Below, in pieces: positions 42,185 to 51,024 of a stretch of DNA of 64,000 nucleotides (within the stretch, counting starts at the first letter, position 1; each line of letters starts with the position of its first letter). Source of the stretch: Citricoccus sp. K5 (GTDB lineage Bacteria; Actinomycetota; Actinomycetes; Actinomycetales; Micrococcaceae); NCBI RefSeq assembly GCF_902506195.1, contig NZ_LR732817.1, positions 3,641,635 to 3,705,634 on the forward strand. Reading direction: 5' to 3'. The position numbers and the translations under genes are program-made. The notes beneath the pieces are model-generated. The model searched no databases, had not been told where the DNA came from, and saw nothing but the letters and a program-made list of their open reading frames with translations.

Positions 42185-43981
42185 GTGAGCCAGCAGGACA
42201 ATGTGCGGGTGGCCCGGGACGAGGACGCCCGCACCGAGCCGTCCCGGCACGACCAGCCCCAGCAGCCCGAGGTCCAGCTGCCCGCCCTGGGTGTCACCGG
42301 CACGCTGCGGTTCGCCTGGACGCAGTTGACGTCCATGCGCACCGCGCTGATGCTGCTGTTGCTGCTGGCGGTGGCCGCGGTGCCGGGCTCGCTGTTCCCG
42401 CAGCGCCCGGCGGGTCCGGAGATCGTCAACCAGTACCTGGAGGACAACCCGGTGCTGGGGGAGTGGCTGGACCGGTTCCAGCTGTTCGACGTGTACTCCT
42501 CGGTGTGGTTCTCGGCGATCTACATCCTGTTGTTCGTCTCCCTGATCGGCTGCGTGGCCCCGCGGGCCGTCAAGCACGCCAAGGTGCTGCGCTCGGCCCC
42601 GCCGCGCACCCCGCGGCGGCTGTCCCGGCTGCCCGAATACGGCACCGTGCTGCTGGATCCCTCCGGCCCGTCCCCGGCCGCGGCGGTGGACCAGGCCGCG
42701 GCGTACCTGCGCAGGCGCGGCTACCGGGTCGAGGTCCGACAGGAGCCCGGCGGCGGGGCCTCCGTGGGGGCCGAGCGCGGCTACGTCCGCGAGGTCGGGA
42801 ACATCGTGTTCCACCTGTCCCTGATCGGGGTGCTGGCCTTCATGGCTGTGGGCGGCTTGTTGAGCTACTCCGGGCAGAAGATCCTCGTGGAGGGGGAGGA
42901 GGGCTTCGCCAACACCCTCGTCTCCTACGACGCCTTCACCCCCGGCGGTGCCTTCTCCGAGGACAGCCTGGTGCCGTTCTCGATGTCCCTGAAGAGCTTC
43001 GAGAAGGTCTTCGACCGGGAGTCGGAGACCCACTACGGCCAGCCGTTGGACTTCACCGCGGTCATGGAGGTCCAGGACGGCACCGGTGGCGAGCCCCAGG
43101 AGCGGATCCTGAAGGTCAACCACCCGCTGGCGTTCGGCGGCACCCGGGTCTACCTGGTCGGCAACGGCTACGCCCCGGAGGTCACCGTGCGGGACGGCAA
43201 CGGGGACATCGCCTTCCAGGGCCCGGTGGTCGGCCAGGTCCAGGACGAGGTGTACACCTCGCTGCTGACCATCAAGGTCCCCGACGCCCAACCCGACCAG
43301 CTCGGGTTCGTGGGCTTCTTCCTGCCGACTTCTTATACGGGAGAGGACGGGGTGGCCGTCTCGATCGACCCCGAGCTGTTCAACCCGGAGCTGAACCTGA
43401 ACTCCTACCACGGGGACCTGGGCCTGGACGAGGGGAAGCCGCAGAACGTCTACGTCCTGGACACCGAGAACCTCACCGAGCTGAACAACCGCGATCTCGA
43501 CACCGGGGGAGTCACCTTGTCGGTGGGGGAATCCTACGAGCTACCCGAAGGCAAGGGCTCGATCTCCTTCGACGGGGTCAAGCCCTATGTCGGCCTGGAC
43601 ATCCTCTACGATCCGGGCAAGTGGGGCGTGGGTGTGTTTGCCGTGCTGGCCCTGATCGCCCTGGTGGTGAGCCTGTTCGTGCGCCGCCGCCGGGTCTGGG
43701 TCCGGGGCGCCACCGGGCCCGACGGTTCCACCGTGGTCGAGTACGGGCTGCTGGCCCGCGGCGAGGACTTCAGGTTGCGCGAGGAGAACCTCGCCCTGCG
43801 CCGGAAGTTCGAACAGCTCTGGCCCGTCACCGCGCCACAGGAACCCGGGCCGTCCTCATCCTCCACCGCCTCGACGCCCACGGCCTCCAGCACGTCGTCC
43901 ACCACTGCCTCAGCCACCGCAGGGAGTCCCAGCACCACCCCGGACCACCCCGCCCGTGCCGTTCAGAACCGACCGGAGTAA
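42185..43981 (+). CDS. resB: ResB-family cytochrome c biogenesis protein
   Basis: This 598-residue membrane protein has ResB (Ccs1) landmarks: LTSMRTALMLLLLLAVAAVP, GSLFPQRPAGPEIVNQYLED, FDVYSSVWFSAIYILLFVSL, HLSLIGVLAFMAVGGLLSYS, and a final helix near 490-510. A large extracytoplasmic domain lies between helices 3 and 4. ResB and CcsA together attach haem to apocytochrome c. The C-terminal tail is Ser/Thr-rich. The GTG start follows GAGAGGCGGCC. Confidence 0.92.
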   Translation: MSQQDNVRVARDEDARTEPSRHDQPQQPEVQLPALGVTGTLRFAWTQLTSMRTALMLLLLLAVAAVPGSLFPQRPAGPEIVNQYLEDNPVLGEWLDRFQLFDVYSSVWFSAIYILLFVSLIGCVAPRAVKHAKVLRSAPPRTPRRLSRLPEYGTVLLDPSGPSPAAAVDQAAAYLRRRGYRVEVRQEPGGGASVGAERGYVREVGNIVFHLSLIGVLAFMAVGGLLSYSGQKILVEGEEGFANTLVSYDAFTPGGAFSEDSLVPFSMSLKSFEKVFDRESETHYGQPLDFTAVMEVQDGTGGEPQERILKVNHPLAFGGTRVYLVGNGYAPEVTVRDGNGDIAFQGPVVGQVQDEVYTSLLTIKVPDAQPDQLGFVGFFLPTSYTGEDGVAVSIDPELFNPELNLNSYHGDLGLDEGKPQNVYVLDTENLTELNNRDLDTGGVTLSVGESYELPEGKGSISFDGVKPYVGLDILYDPGKWGVGVFAVLALIALVVSLFVRRRRVWVRGATGPDGSTVVEYGLLARGEDFRLREENLALRRKFEQLWPVTAPQEPGPSSSSTASTPTASSTSSTTASATAGSPSTTPDHPARAVQNRPE

Positions 43982-43984
43982 CCC

Positions 43985-45103
43985 ATGCAACCCATTAACT
44001 ATCAGTTGGCCGGCTACAGCGACCTGTTCATGCTCATCGCCGCGCTGGTCTACGCCGCCGCCTTCATCCTCTTCGCCCTGGACCTGGCCACCTCCTCCAA
44101 GACCATCCGCGCCCTGGAGACCGATCTGGCCCGAGAACGCGACATCGACACCACCGACACCACCGAATCCCCGGTACTCCGGGAGCACCTGGTGGGCGCC
44201 GGGGGCGGGAGTTCGGCCCGGGAGGCCGGGACGGGCTCGACGACGGTCCCCGGCGCCCGCCCGAACCGCACCGGCGCCGACACCGGTGCCGACGGGAGCG
44301 AGCTGGTGGATGAGGACATGGACTACCTGGGCACCACCGCCCGCCCGGTGGCCAACGTCGCGGTGGCGCTGATGGTCATCGCCGCCGCCCTGCACGCCTT
44401 CGCCGTGATCGCCCGCGCCGTGGCCGCCTCCCGGGTGCCGTGGGGCAACATGTACGAGTTCTGCACCACCGGCGCGATGCTGGTCTCCGTGGTGTACCTG
44501 CTGTTCCTGACCCGCAAGGACATCCGCTTCCTGGGCACCTTCGTCGCCGGGCTCGTGGTGATCATGATGGCCGCGGCCACCATCGGCTTCCCCACGCCCA
44601 TCGCGCACCTGCAGCCCGCGCTGCAGTCCCCGTGGATCATCATCCACGTCTCCATCGCCGTGCTGGCCTCGGCCCTGTTCACCCTGACCTTCGCCATGAG
44701 CATCCTGCAGCTGCTCCAGCATCGCCGCGAGGCCAAGGCCCGCGCCGGCACCACCGGCGGGTTGGTCTTCATGCGGCTGGTGCCGTCCGCGCTGAGCCTG
44801 GAGAACTGGTCCTACCGCATCAACGCCGTGGGCTTCGTGATGTGGACCTTCACGCTGATCGCCGGCGCCATCTGGGCCGAGGCGTCCTGGGGCCGGTACT
44901 GGGGCTGGGACACCAAGGAGGTGTGGACCTTCGTGATCTGGGTGGTCTACGCCGGCTACCTGCACGCCCGCGCCACCCGCGGCTGGACCGGGGACCGGGC
45001 GGCCTGGCTCTCGATCATCGGCTACTCCTGCATCGTGTTCAACTTCACCATCGTCAACACCTACTTCCCGGGCCTGCACTCCTACGCCGGCCTGCCCTCG
45101 TAG
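43985..45103 (+). CDS. ccsA: CcsA/ResC-family haem lyase
   Basis: This 372-residue protein has eight membrane helices. The haem-handling Trp-rich motif reads WGRYWGWDTKEVWTFVIWVV and is flanked by His residues (GFPTPIAHLQPALQ, IIIHVSIAV, AGYLHARAT). A variable acidic/Gly-rich cytoplasmic linker lies at about 35-105. It is the catalytic partner of ResB. Spacing to resB is 3 bp, so the two are translated together. Confidence 0.92.
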   Translation: MQPINYQLAGYSDLFMLIAALVYAAAFILFALDLATSSKTIRALETDLARERDIDTTDTTESPVLREHLVGAGGGSSAREAGTGSTTVPGARPNRTGADTGADGSELVDEDMDYLGTTARPVANVAVALMVIAAALHAFAVIARAVAASRVPWGNMYEFCTTGAMLVSVVYLLFLTRKDIRFLGTFVAGLVVIMMAAATIGFPTPIAHLQPALQSPWIIIHVSIAVLASALFTLTFAMSILQLLQHRREAKARAGTTGGLVFMRLVPSALSLENWSYRINAVGFVMWTFTLIAGAIWAEASWGRYWGWDTKEVWTFVIWVVYAGYLHARATRGWTGDRAAWLSIIGYSCIVFNFTIVNTYFPGLHSYAGLPS

Positions 45104-45335
45104 GGCAGCGGCGAACCATACCGGTGAGGCCCACCCCTGTCGGGAGGCGGATCCGGTCCGGGGCCGGTCCGCTGGCGCGGCGGCCGGGACAGGATCAGCG
45201 CGGTGAGCAGGTGACCGGGGTGAAGCCGGCTAACAGCACCGAAATGGCGACTAGTTTCTGATCAGCGACGACCGGCCCCCCGGCGCGGCACCACAGGCGC
45301 CGGCCCTGGGCGGTGGGATCCGAGGACGTGCCAGT

Positions 45336-46664
45336 TCAGTCGTGGCGCACGGTGAAGTGCGAGGAGAACGGGCTCAGTGTGCCGGACAGCTGGCTGGTGT
45401 CCAGCGGTTCCTGGGCCGTGAAGTCGTGTTGGCGCAGCAGTTCGCCCAGCACCAGGGACGAGGTCAGCAGGACCACGTTGCGGCCCGGGCACATGCCGGG
45501 GCCGGCGCTGAAGGGCACCAGCGGCCAGTCGCTGTCCTCGCGGTCCTGAGACCACAGCTCTGGGCTGAAGCGGTGGGCTTGGGGCAGGTTCTCGTCGTCA
45601 CGGTGGAAGAACGGGGCGTAGATGACCAGCGCGGTGCCCGGTGGCAGGGTGCCGTTGCGCCAGTGCGTCGCCGCGGTGCTATCGCGCAGGATCAGGGGGG
45701 TGGTCGGCCACAGCCGGAGGGACTCCAACACGGTGGCGCGCAGGAACGGCAAGTCCGGAGCGTGGGCCATCTCCGATCGTGCCGTCTCGACAGCGCCCGG
45801 ATGATTGGTGAGCAACGACAGGGCCCGGAACGTGGCCCAGGCCTCGGCGTCGAAGGCGAAGAGCCACTGCGGGACCTGCTGGTGGGGGACGGCCTCGTCC
45901 GGGGCAGGGGTCTGCGCGACCAGGGCGGCCAGGCTGCCGGGCTCGGCCAGCTCGATGTAGTGCTGCAGTCGGCGCAGGAAACGTTCACGCAGGCGGCGGT
46001 TCTGCGGCATGAGGTACGAGAAGTTGCCGCGCTGACGCAACCGGCGCAGGTCGTCGGTGACCTGGTCGTCATCGCGGGCGCTGGCGCCCAGCACGATGCG
46101 CCGGACCAGGCGCCCCCACATCACCGCGAAGGCCTCCCAGTCCAGGGTGCCGGTGAAGTCCACGTGACCCAGCAGCGCGGAGACCTCTTCGGTGATGACC
46201 TTCGTCATCGCTGTGGCATGGCTGTGGACGGGGCGCGGGGTTTCCAGGACCTGTTCGTTGAACGGACGGCGTGAGAGCCGTTGCTGCGGGGTCGAGACGA
46301 GGGCGCCGGCCGGCTCGAAGTGGTTCAGCGCCCCGCGCTTTTCCAGCGTGGCCGGTGAGAAGGGGGTGGGGCTGTCGTTGAGCACGCGGTGCACATCGGC
46401 GGGGTCCAGCAGCAGCGCGATCCGGCGGCCCGGGATCCGCAGCTGGACCGGGCCGGTGCCGTAACGGGACCGCAGGCGCTGCATTTCGGCGACGCCGGCG
46501 GCATCGGTATCGAGGCGTTCGGCCAGGCCGACGGCTGTCGGCCTGCGCACGATCGGCCCCTTGACCACCGGGCCCAGGAGCACCCGGGTCAGGACGCGGA
46601 GGTGGTCTACCGCGCCCAGGGTCGGCACTTCTGCTTCATCGCCGCTCCGCGTTGTACGAGGCAT
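45336..46664 (-). CDS. Cytochrome P450
   Basis: This 442-residue P450 has ExxR in the K helix (TVLESLRLWPTTPLILRDST) and the haem loop FSAGPGMCPGRNVVLLTSS with the axial Cys. The I-helix segment reads FAFDAEAWATFRAL, so the usual acid-Thr pair (AGxDT) is replaced. The N-terminus has no signal sequence. It stands alone, convergent with ccsA, and no ferredoxin or reductase gene is next to it. Substrate unknown. Confidence 0.9.
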   Translation of the reverse strand: MPRTTRSGDEAEVPTLGAVDHLRVLTRVLLGPVVKGPIVRRPTAVGLAERLDTDAAGVAEMQRLRSRYGTGPVQLRIPGRRIALLLDPADVHRVLNDSPTPFSPATLEKRGALNHFEPAGALVSTPQQRLSRRPFNEQVLETPRPVHSHATAMTKVITEEVSALLGHVDFTGTLDWEAFAVMWGRLVRRIVLGASARDDDQVTDDLRRLRQRGNFSYLMPQNRRLRERFLRRLQHYIELAEPGSLAALVAQTPAPDEAVPHQQVPQWLFAFDAEAWATFRALSLLTNHPGAVETARSEMAHAPDLPFLRATVLESLRLWPTTPLILRDSTAATHWRNGTLPPGTALVIYAPFFHRDDENLPQAHRFSPELWSQDREDSDWPLVPFSAGPGMCPGRNVVLLTSSLVLGELLRQHDFTAQEPLDTSQLSGTLSPFSSHFTVRHD

Positions 46665-46788
46665 GCCCCCAACCTGTCACACCGTTCCTGCCCAGACAAG
46701 ACATCCCTGTAGCCCCATCCGACGCCCACGGGCTGGCTCCGTGGGGTTGCCGGCCGCTGCAGGGGGCGCAGGGGCGTCCAGTTGGCGG

Positions 46789-47289
46789 TTACTGTGGGGC
46801 TTCTGCGGTGTCGCGGTCGGGACTCGTGGCGGTCAGCAGGGCCACGGTCAGCATCCCGCCGACGATGAAGATGTCCGCGATGTTGCCGATGAACCAGTTC
46901 CCGTAGGCGATGAAGTCCACGACGTGGCCTTGCCCGAACGAGGGTGGGCGCAGGAGCCGGTCGCCCAGGTGGGAGGTCACCGCGCCGCCGAGGCACCCGA
47001 TCACGATGGCCCAGAGCACGGTACGGACCCGGAGGGTGAACCAGATCGCCGCGGCGACTGCCACAGCTGAGATGATGGTGAAGATCCAGGTCGCGTCGGT
47101 GCCGAGTGAGAAGGCCGCGCCGGGGTTGTAGGCCAGCTGGAGCCCGAGCAGGTCCCCGAGGAGCGGGACTCGCTCCCCCGTGGACAGGTTGCTCTCCGCC
47201 CACCACTTGGTCCCCTGGTCCAGGACCGCTACGCCGGCCCCGATCGCAATGGTCAAGAGCACCAGGGGGTACCTGCGCTGGTGGTTCAT
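46789..47289 (-). CDS. lspA: Signal peptidase II
   Basis: This 166-residue protein has four membrane helices and LspA landmarks: VAVLDQGTKWWAESNL, LAYNPGAAFSLG, VIGCLGGAVTSHLGDRLL and VDFIAYGNWFIGNIADIFIV. The catalytic Asp pair is D in SHLGDRL and D in NIADIFI. LspA cleaves lipoprotein signal peptides. Extra lspA copies are common beside heavy-metal P-type ATPases, as the truncated one next to it here. The hairpin at 47394-47443 separates the two. Confidence 0.92.
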   Translation of the reverse strand: MNHQRRYPLVLLTIAIGAGVAVLDQGTKWWAESNLSTGERVPLLGDLLGLQLAYNPGAAFSLGTDATWIFTIISAVAVAAAIWFTLRVRTVLWAIVIGCLGGAVTSHLGDRLLRPPSFGQGHVVDFIAYGNWFIGNIADIFIVGGMLTVALLTATSPDRDTAEAPQ

Positions 47290-47393
47290 TCGTGTCCTTT
47301 CGCGATGCGCCCGTTTCCCGGCGACTCAGTGGATCTGCTGCCCTCCGCGCGACCTGTGGAGTCACTGGAGGGTTCCGGATGGCCCGACATGTC

Positions 47394-47443
47394 AGCTCCC
47401 ACCGTGCCTGCGGAGTCTCTGTTCCGCAGGCACGGTGGGAGCT
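47394..47443. terminator. Perfect 21-bp hairpin between lspA and the ATPase remnant
   Basis: The arms 47394-47414 and 47423-47443 are exact reverse complements (beginning AGCTCCCACCG, ending CGGTGGGAGCT), with an 8-nt loop. The structure reaches the ATPase stop codon on the minus strand. It should be a strong terminator; the exactness is unusual. Confidence 0.7.
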
Positions 47444-48483
47444 CATCCCACGGTGGCGGGCTGAGCCTGCCGGTCAGCAAGGGGCTCCAGGGTGGTGCGC
47501 CGGCTGGCGGCAGCGCGCAGGCCGTTGAGGATGACGATGACCTCGGCGACCTCGTGGACCAGCACCACGGCGGCCAAACCCAGGACGCCGGTGATAGCCA
47601 GCGGCAACAGGACGGCGATGATCAGCAGTGACAGGACGATATTCTGGTTGATGATGGCCCGACCGCGGCGGGCATGCGCCAGGGCCTGGGGGATCAGGCG
47701 CAGGTCGTGGCCGGTGAAGGCGACGTCGGCGGATTCGATGGCCGCGTCCGAGCCGGTGGCGCCCATGGCGATGCCGACCTCGGCGGCGGCCAGGGCGGGG
47801 GAGTCGTTGATGCCGTCACCGATCATCGCGGTGGGGGCGGTGCCGGTCAACTGGCGGACGGCGGTGGCCTTGTCCTCGGGGCGCAGTTCGGCGCGCACGT
47901 CGCCGATGCCGGCGTCGGCGGCGATGGCCCGGGCGGTGCGGGCGTTGTCGCCGGTGAGCATCGTGATCCCGATGCCCTGGCCGGTCAGGGTGGTCACGAC
48001 GGCGGGGACCTCGGGGCGCAGCTCGTCCCGGACCCCGATCGCTCCGGCCGGCGACCCGTCGCGGTGGACGATAACCACGGTCATGCCCTGCCCTTCCAAG
48101 GCCTGGACATCTTCGGCGATGGACCCAGGGTCCAACCAGCGGGGGCTGCCGACAGTGACCGGGGCCCCGTCGAGGCGGCCGGTGATGCCGTGCCCGGCGG
48201 TCTCGGTGACGGCCTCGGCCGCAGGCGCATCAGGGGCGGCGGCGGTGATGGCCGCGGCCAGCGGGTGGGTGCTGTGCTGCTCCAGCGCCGCCGCCCAGCC
48301 CAGCACATCCTGCTCAGAGGCGTCTGCGGTGGTGAGCACGGCGGTGACAGTGGGCTGATTGCGGGTCAGGGTGCCGGTCTTGTCCACGGCGAGGTGGCGG
48401 ACCCCGCCGAGGCGTTCGAAGGCCGCCCCGGACTTGATGACGACCCCGAACCGGCTGGCCGCGCCGATCGCCGAGACCGGCGG
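47443..48483 (-). pseudogene. Heavy-metal P1B-type ATPase, N-terminal half missing
   Basis: The frame holds the C-terminal half of a metal-transporting P-type ATPase: VDKTGTLTRNQPTVTAV, the STHPLAAAI nucleotide-binding motif, MLTGDNARTARAIAAD, MIGDGINDSPALAAAEVGIA and the last two membrane helices. Homology continues upstream to PVSAIGAASRFGVVIKSGAA at about 48480 and then stops. The metal-binding helices, including the CPC-type motif, are absent. The cut point is probably a recombination junction, so the protein cannot pump. Confidence 0.85.
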
Positions 48484-49545
48484 AAGGAGCCTAAGCAGGT
48501 GGCTCCGAACGACAATAACGGTGGCTCCGAAGACAGCAAATGCGTCAACCGGCCACCGGCTCCCAACCCCAATACGAGTGGACCTCAGTACTCCGAATAT
48601 TCATGGAGAGAGCCGTGCTTCGACGACACAGGGATTCCTGACCGGGCAGGACGCGCGATCGCAGGCCTGGGGAACGTGTCCCCGGGTGGAAGAAGGAAGA
48701 ATCGATGATCCGGTTCGGTGGATACCAACGTCCTAGGGGACGGATGGGGGTGGCGCGCGCGGCGGTCTGGTCGAGCTCGTCCTCTGCGTGAGGGCCGCTG
48801 CCGGGCGCGACCAATTGCCGGCAGGGGTCGTCTGCAGCCCGCCAGAGGGGGATCCGCCGGGAATCGGGTATCCACCACCACGGACCGGATCAGCTTCGGT
48901 GTACCGGTACCTCTGTGCACCTGACTGTGGGCGCACGGGCCGCCGATCGGCATTGACCGGCGAGTGCTCCCGCCTGAACATCGCGTGGACGATCATCGGC
49001 AATCCGTGGAACTACTGGCCTGACTGGCCGATGCCTGCGCGCTGGCATGGTCCTGGAGTGGTGGCAGACGCGCGGCCAACGGGTACTCGCGTGACCGCGG
49101 CGATGCCGACGTCCGGTTGGTGCGTCCACGAGTCGAACAGCTCAACCGGAGTGGCAGTCGACACCTCGGTTCCCAGAAGCCAGGTCACTGCCTGAGAACG
49201 GCGACGTCTACGGCGGCCCCCAGCGTGACTGCCATGACCGGCCACGCAGAACTGGGGACCAAATGGCGTCTGTCCGAGCTGTGCCGTAGAACGTTCTGCC
49301 GCGACGGGAATCCCGGCGTGCGCACCCCCAAACAGGTCGGAAGCGGTGGCTTGGGACGGGTGGCCGCAGGGCGGCGGCGCTTTGGGGACTGAGCCCCGCC
49401 CTGCTGACCGATACCCCTCAGTGTGTCTCGGATCGACGCGAGCATCACGGGGCCAGGCCAGGACTGCCCCGGGGCATGACCGTGCCTGCGCCGTGGCCTA
49501 AGAGTCAACTGATCGCTTTTCCCGCGAGGGAATCGGGGGAGAAGA
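48484..49545. other. Non-coding junction region, 1.1 kb
   Basis: No frame is convincing. The left part has the repeat GGTGGCTCCGAA at about 48497 and 48519. The composition differs little from the flanks. It separates the truncated ATPase from the catabolic cluster and is probably a scar. Confidence 0.45.
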
Positions 49546-49592
49546 CGGTGACGGGTTCCGGTGCGATTTCATCGCGCCGGAACCCGTCACCG
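49546..49592 (-). terminator. Double hairpin after the enoyl-CoA hydratase gene
   Basis: CGGTGACGGGTTCCGG (49546-49561) pairs perfectly with CCGGAACCCGTCACCG (49577-49592). The loop contains a second stem, GCGAT-TTC-ATCGC. It lies 13 bp after the stop of the minus-strand gene and fits a strong terminator. Confidence 0.75.
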
Positions 49593-49604
49593 GAAAAGCT
49601 GTGG

Positions 49605-50432
49605 TCAGCGTCCAGACCACACTGGTTTGCGCTTCTCCGCGAAGGCCTTTGGCCCTTCCTTGCTGTCCGCGGAATTCGCGTAGGCCTCGATCGGCTCGAA
49701 CCGCGTCGCGAGAGCCACTTCCAAGGGGTACCCTGCTCGCTCGAGGGCAGCGTGCTTGGCGGCCTGCACGGCCAGGGGGGAGGCCGCGCAAATCTTCTCA
49801 GCCCAGGCGGCAGCAGCTGCCTCGAGCTCTTCACGCGAGGTCACCTCGTTGACGAGGCCGTACTGCAAGGCATCCTGGGCGCCCAGTCGCTCGCCGGTGA
49901 GGATCATGGCCATGGCGATGCGATGGGGCAGCTGGCGGATGGCCCGGTGCACGACCCCGCACTCCCCGATGATCCCGGCCTTGGTCTCCGGCAGCCCGAA
50001 CTGGGCGGTGTCTGCGGCGACAATGATGTCGGCGCACATCGCGAGTTCGAAACCACCTCCGAGGGCGTAGCCGTGGACGGCCGCGATGAGAGGCTTCTTC
50101 AGCTTAAGCAGGGGGCCGCCGATTCCGGTGAGCCCACCCCCCAGGGCCAGGCGGGAAGCGTGCGCCTCTGGTCCACCGCCGACGTCCGCTCCCGCGCAGA
50201 AGGCCCGGTCTCCTGAGGCCGACAAAACGGCCACCCAGATATCAGGGTTGTCGTTGATCTCCTGCCACGCCTGTTGGAGCCGCAGGTCCAAGTCGTGGGA
50301 GATCGAGTTGAGGGCCTTGGGCCGGTTCAGGGTGAGGTGCGCGACGTGTCCCTTGACCTCGAAGAGCAGCTCCTGCGCGGTGTCCTGCCCCGGGGTGCCG
50401 GTGCCATCCGGTTGAGTAGTAGTCGTGGACAT
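49605..50432 (-). CDS. Enoyl-CoA hydratase/isomerase-family protein
   Basis: This 275-residue crotonase-fold protein has the oxyanion-hole segments FCAGADVGGGPEAHASRL and AAVHGYALGGGFELAMCADI, and the likely catalytic Glu in FGLPETKAGIIGECGVVHRA. The N-terminal 20 residues (MSTTTTQPDGTGTPGQDTAQ) are an extension. It would hydrate an enoyl-CoA or act on a related CoA thioester. It starts 2 bp after the SnoaL-like gene and ends the minus-strand operon before the double hairpin. Confidence 0.9.
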   Translation of the reverse strand: MSTTTTQPDGTGTPGQDTAQELLFEVKGHVAHLTLNRPKALNSISHDLDLRLQQAWQEINDNPDIWVAVLSASGDRAFCAGADVGGGPEAHASRLALGGGLTGIGGPLLKLKKPLIAAVHGYALGGGFELAMCADIIVAADTAQFGLPETKAGIIGECGVVHRAIRQLPHRIAMAMILTGERLGAQDALQYGLVNEVTSREELEAAAAAWAEKICAASPLAVQAAKHAALERAGYPLEVALATRFEPIEAYANSADSKEGPKAFAEKRKPVWSGR

Positions 50433-50434
50433 GT

Positions 50435-50911
50435 TCAGGACCTCCGCGCAATCATCGTCTGGTGCTCGGGCTTCGTGTGGAAGTCGATCGTGCCCGCATG
50501 CTGCAGCTCCCGGCGCTTGAACCGCCAGCCCTGCGGGGTGCGGACCATCACGTCGTGGTACTGCCCCAGCACGTAGCCATCCGGGCGTTCGCGCTGGTAA
50601 CGGTGCCATGCCAGAAGGCCTGAGCGGACCCTCGCCGTGTCCTCGTCCTCAAAGTCGATCTTGATGTTGGAGACGTGGTGGCTGGTGCCGGTGAAGAAGG
50701 TGCCCACCCCTTCGAGCGTCTCCCGGTACGCGTCGATGCCCTCGGCTCCGAATCCGGGGCCGTAGGCGACGTAGCAGTCATCCGTGAACAGCTGGGCGAG
50801 TTCATCGGTGTAATTCATGTCCAAGAAATACGCGTAGTCGTACAGCGTGTCCTTGATCGCGTCCTTGTCCAGCAGTTGCTGGATGGCTTCCTGAGTCGGC
50901 TCCGGCCTCAT
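50435..50911 (-). CDS. SnoaL/NTF2-like protein
   Basis: This 158-residue protein of the SnoaL-like 4 fold reads IQQLLDKDAIKDTLYDYAYF, LDMNYTDELAQLFTDDCYVA, GTFFTGTSHHVSNIKIDFED and GQYHDVMVRTPQGWRFKRRE. Tyr and the paired His (SHH) line the usual cavity. Members are small dehydratases, isomerases or ring-hydroxylating dioxygenase beta-like chains. It is translationally linked to the enoyl-CoA hydratase gene, so both likely act on one intermediate. Confidence 0.85.
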   Translation of the reverse strand: MRPEPTQEAIQQLLDKDAIKDTLYDYAYFLDMNYTDELAQLFTDDCYVAYGPGFGAEGIDAYRETLEGVGTFFTGTSHHVSNIKIDFEDEDTARVRSGLLAWHRYQRERPDGYVLGQYHDVMVRTPQGWRFKRRELQHAGTIDFHTKPEHQTMIARRS

Positions 50912-51024
50912 GTCTTCTCCTGAGTTCTTGGGCGCCGATGCTGGGCGCCCCGGTTGTCAACGTGAGTGTAAATCTACAGTGGTGTTGATTGGGAATCAAG
51001 GCTTCGTGAATACGCGGAGGAAGG

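Noticed and set aside
41985-42188. Possible CcdA remnant between resA and resB
   Set aside because: The translation is Arg/Ala/Pro-rich with no membrane helix or CcdA cysteine motif.
41387-43411. 674-codon minus-strand frame opposite resA/resB
   Set aside because: His/Gly/Gln-rich antisense translation typical of GC-rich DNA; resA and resB are well supported.
48788-49195. 135-codon frame in the junction region
   Set aside because: No family resemblance, no ribosome binding site, and competing frames on both strands; treated as non-coding.
50956-50989. GTCAAC and GTTGAT half sites before the SnoaL-like gene
   Set aside because: The spacing is 22 bp instead of 6 and one arm is imperfect, so it does not match the TetR sites.
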